Assembly (NCBI GenBank): GCA_023144005.1
Contig: JAGLGN010000006.1
Location: 65,841 to 129,840 of the forward strand
Direction of reading: 5' to 3'
From: a bacterium
GTDB taxonomy: Bacteria > AUK180
Length of the DNA: 64,000 bases
The notes below the pieces were generated by a model, which did no database searches, was not told the origin of the DNA, and saw only the letters and a program-made list of their open reading frames with translations. The translations under genes and the position numbers were made by a program. Every line of letters begins with the position of its first letter. Position 1 is the stretch's first letter. Below are positions 63,999 through 64,000 of this stretch, piece by piece.

Positions 63999-64000
63999 TT

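Overview
The window reads as a piece of chromosome from an uncultured, probably anaerobic, Gram-negative bacterium. LpxC implies lipid A, two lipoproteins and an MreBCD set imply a rod-shaped cell with an envelope, and the PerR-rubrerythrin pair is typical of anaerobes. By eye G+C is in the low to mid 40s percent, with one clearly AT-rich block at about 8.5-20 kb. I cannot place it in a phylum. The giant Ig/FG-GAP/FlgD-like surface proteins resemble those of FCB-group and other candidate-phylum genomes. I saw no rRNA, tRNA, CRISPR array, insertion sequence or prophage.

Layout. (1) 0.1-6.1 kb: a small membrane protein, an M20 peptidase and, divergent from it, a 1360-residue protein built like animal soluble adenylyl cyclase (two cyclase domains, NTPase, TPRs). 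(2) 6.2-28.8 kb, minus strand: four exported proteins filling a third of the window. These are a 2879-residue lamin-tail/phospholipase-D protein, an RHS protein ending in a lipase-like domain, an ankyrin lipoprotein starting 1 base after it (a plausible toxin-immunity pair), and a 2762-residue FG-GAP/Ig protein. (3) 29.0-30.2 kb: perR, rubrerythrin and a 57-residue winged-helix protein. (4) 31.1-44.5 kb, minus strand: a tightly overlapping operon dnaN-dciA-gyrB-gyrA-TPR lipoprotein-mutS2-unknown-tex-purine permease. (5) 44.6-46.2 kb: a small membrane protein and lpxC. (6) 46.8-51.0 kb, minus strand: TPR protein-mreB-mreC-mreD-like-cation exchanger. (7) 51.1-55.5 kb, plus strand: ppiD/surA-like-tyrS-glnA. 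(8) 55.5-64.0 kb, minus strand: aspS-phoH-pgpH-ybeY-ssnA-two glycosyltransferases, every junction overlapping.

Two patterns cut across the map. First, several monocistronic or first genes have a sigma-70-like promoter whose -10 hexamer ends exactly 5 bases before the start codon. This is the geometry of leaderless mRNAs, and it coexists with Shine-Dalgarno-led genes. Second, the few long intergenic regions hold dispersed repeats. Two copies of a roughly 405-bp element (about 90% identical by eye, same orientation) each lie just past the 3' end of a minus-strand operon. They open with degenerate GTGTGAA heptamers that also occur alone, inverted, before the cyclase gene.

The best candidates for new biology are the RHS-lipase/ankyrin module between giant surface proteins, the soluble-adenylyl-cyclase-like signalling protein, the fixed leaderless promoter geometry, and the heptamer-tagged intergenic repeat.
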